Source: Rhizobium aethiopicum (GTDB lineage: Bacteria > Pseudomonadota > Alphaproteobacteria > Rhizobiales > Rhizobiaceae). Taken from it: a stretch of 64,000 bases of DNA. The notes beneath the pieces are model-generated. The model did no database searches, had not been told where the DNA came from, and saw nothing but the letters and a program-made list of their open reading frames with translations. Below, piece after piece: positions 63,432 through 64,000 of this stretch; within the stretch, counting starts at the first letter, position 1, and every line of letters begins with the position of its first letter. Both the position numbers and the translations under genes were made by a program. The stretch is from NCBI RefSeq assembly GCF_014197535.1, contig NZ_JACIFV010000002.1, positions 124,001 through 188,000 of the forward strand. Direction: 5' to 3'.

Positions 63432-64000
63432 TCAGGCGTCCTGATAAAGATTGGTGCCGATACCGGTATAGGTAAAGCCGTGTTTGCGGATCTCGTCGCT
63501 GCGGTAGATGTTACGCAGATCGACCAGGACCGGAGCGCGCATCGACTGCTTCAGGCGATTGAAATCGAGGGCGCGGAACTGGTTCCATTCGGTGACGATG
63601 ACGAGGGCATCGGCGTCGGCAGCGGCTTCGTAAGGGCCGTTCGCATATTCGATGTTCTCGATGACCTTGCGGGCATTGTCCATACCCTCGGGATCATAGC
63701 CGACGACCTGGGCGCCGGCGTCCTGCAGCGTCTGGATAATGGCGATCGCCGGGCTGTCGCGCATGTCGTCGGTGTTCGGCTTGAAGGTCAGTCCGAGGAT
63801 GGCGACTTTCTTGCCGCGAATGTCTCCGCCGACGGCCGAAATGACCTTGCGGCCCATCGCCCGCTTGCGGTTGTCGTTGATCGAGATCGTCGTTTCGATC
63901 AGACGGACCGGTGCGTCATAATCCTGCGCCGTCTTGGCAAGGGCAAGCGTATCCTTGGGGAAGCACGAACCGCCGTAACCCGGACCGGCATGCAGGAACT
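63432..64000 (-). CDS. ugd: UDP-glucose 6-dehydrogenase, C-terminal part
   Basis: About 189 residues are present; the 5' part is beyond the right edge. Catalytic Cys block 'GPGYGGSCFPKDT' is at the edge, then 'RKVISAVGGDIRGKKVAILGLTFKPNTDDMRDSPA', the UDP-binding C-terminal domain. Oxidises UDP-glucose to UDP-glucuronate, the substrate of LpsL. Confidence 0.95.
   Translation of the reverse strand, partial: FLHAGPGYGGSCFPKDTLALAKTAQDYDAPVRLIETTISINDNRKRAMGRKVISAVGGDIRGKKVAILGLTFKPNTDDMRDSPAIAIIQTLQDAGAQVVGYDPEGMDNARKVIENIEYANGPYEAAADADALVIVTEWNQFRALDFNRLKQSMRAPVLVDLRNIYRSDEIRKHGFTYTGIGTNLYQDA

Overview
The window is a high-GC chromosomal segment of a Rhizobium-type alphaproteobacterium (R. 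etli / R. leguminosarum group). The evidence is the gene content: a urease cluster with rhizobial extra ORFs, a PhyR-NepR-EcfG general stress response (GSR) locus, thuAB, tonB beside a heme-uptake relic, LPS sugar genes of the lpsL / noeJ / noeK / ugd kind, and palindromic intergenic repeats typical of Rhizobiales. No rRNA, tRNA, CRISPR array or insertion sequence was seen.

Layout. 1-7995: urease cluster ureD(partial)-A-B-C-E-F-G, interleaved with DUF1272, LprI-like, a GT29 sialyltransferase-like protein, DUF2459 and a diguanylate cyclase. 8108-12631: RND pump and its adaptor. 13027-23218: reductive pyrimidine catabolism, with an NMT1-type ABC importer, cupin, dihydropyrimidinase, beta-ureidopropionase-type amidohydrolase and a divergent RutR-like regulator, plus two DUF559 endonuclease-like genes embedded in the operons. 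PreA/PreT (dihydropyrimidine dehydrogenase) lie at 30705-33395. 23321-30563: MDR oxidoreductase, rhodanese, FtrA-like regulator and an alpha-glucan/trehalose segment (GH13 glucosidase, a GH13 relic, treZ).

33600-38040 is the GSR hub: HWE kinase, PhyR, NepR, EcfG and a YqjE/YqjD-like pair. I found five exact GGAAC-N16/17-CGTT promoters (sigma-EcfG type) in the window, all intergenic. One of them has no protein gene behind it and leads, after about 125 nt, to a perfect intrinsic terminator: a candidate stress-induced small RNA beside the sigma-factor locus. The others precede the kinase, phyR, the YqjD-like gene and a DUF1236 gene. Relaxed versions precede treZ and the GH13 glucosidase.

38020-41876 is a decayed heme-uptake locus: hmuV relic, a RirA-box-like site, tonB, DUF2325 and an IsdG/HmuQ-type gene whose 3' end runs into a palindromic repeat. 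41928-45828: DUF423, truncated hemoglobin, TetR-SMR pair and thuAB with LacI-type operators. 46506-52200: a complete ybhGFSR/cecR-like ABC exporter operon with a probably leaderless regulator. 53196-64000: UDP-galacturonate and GDP-mannose supply genes (lpsL, noeJ, noeK, ugd), ung, an mhqOD-like pair, a relic of an outer-membrane efflux lipoprotein and a metallophosphoesterase.

Working together: RutR-like control probably links the two pyrimidine blocks through matching 16-bp operators at 21485 and 33456. The GSR locus probably drives neighbouring envelope and trehalose functions.
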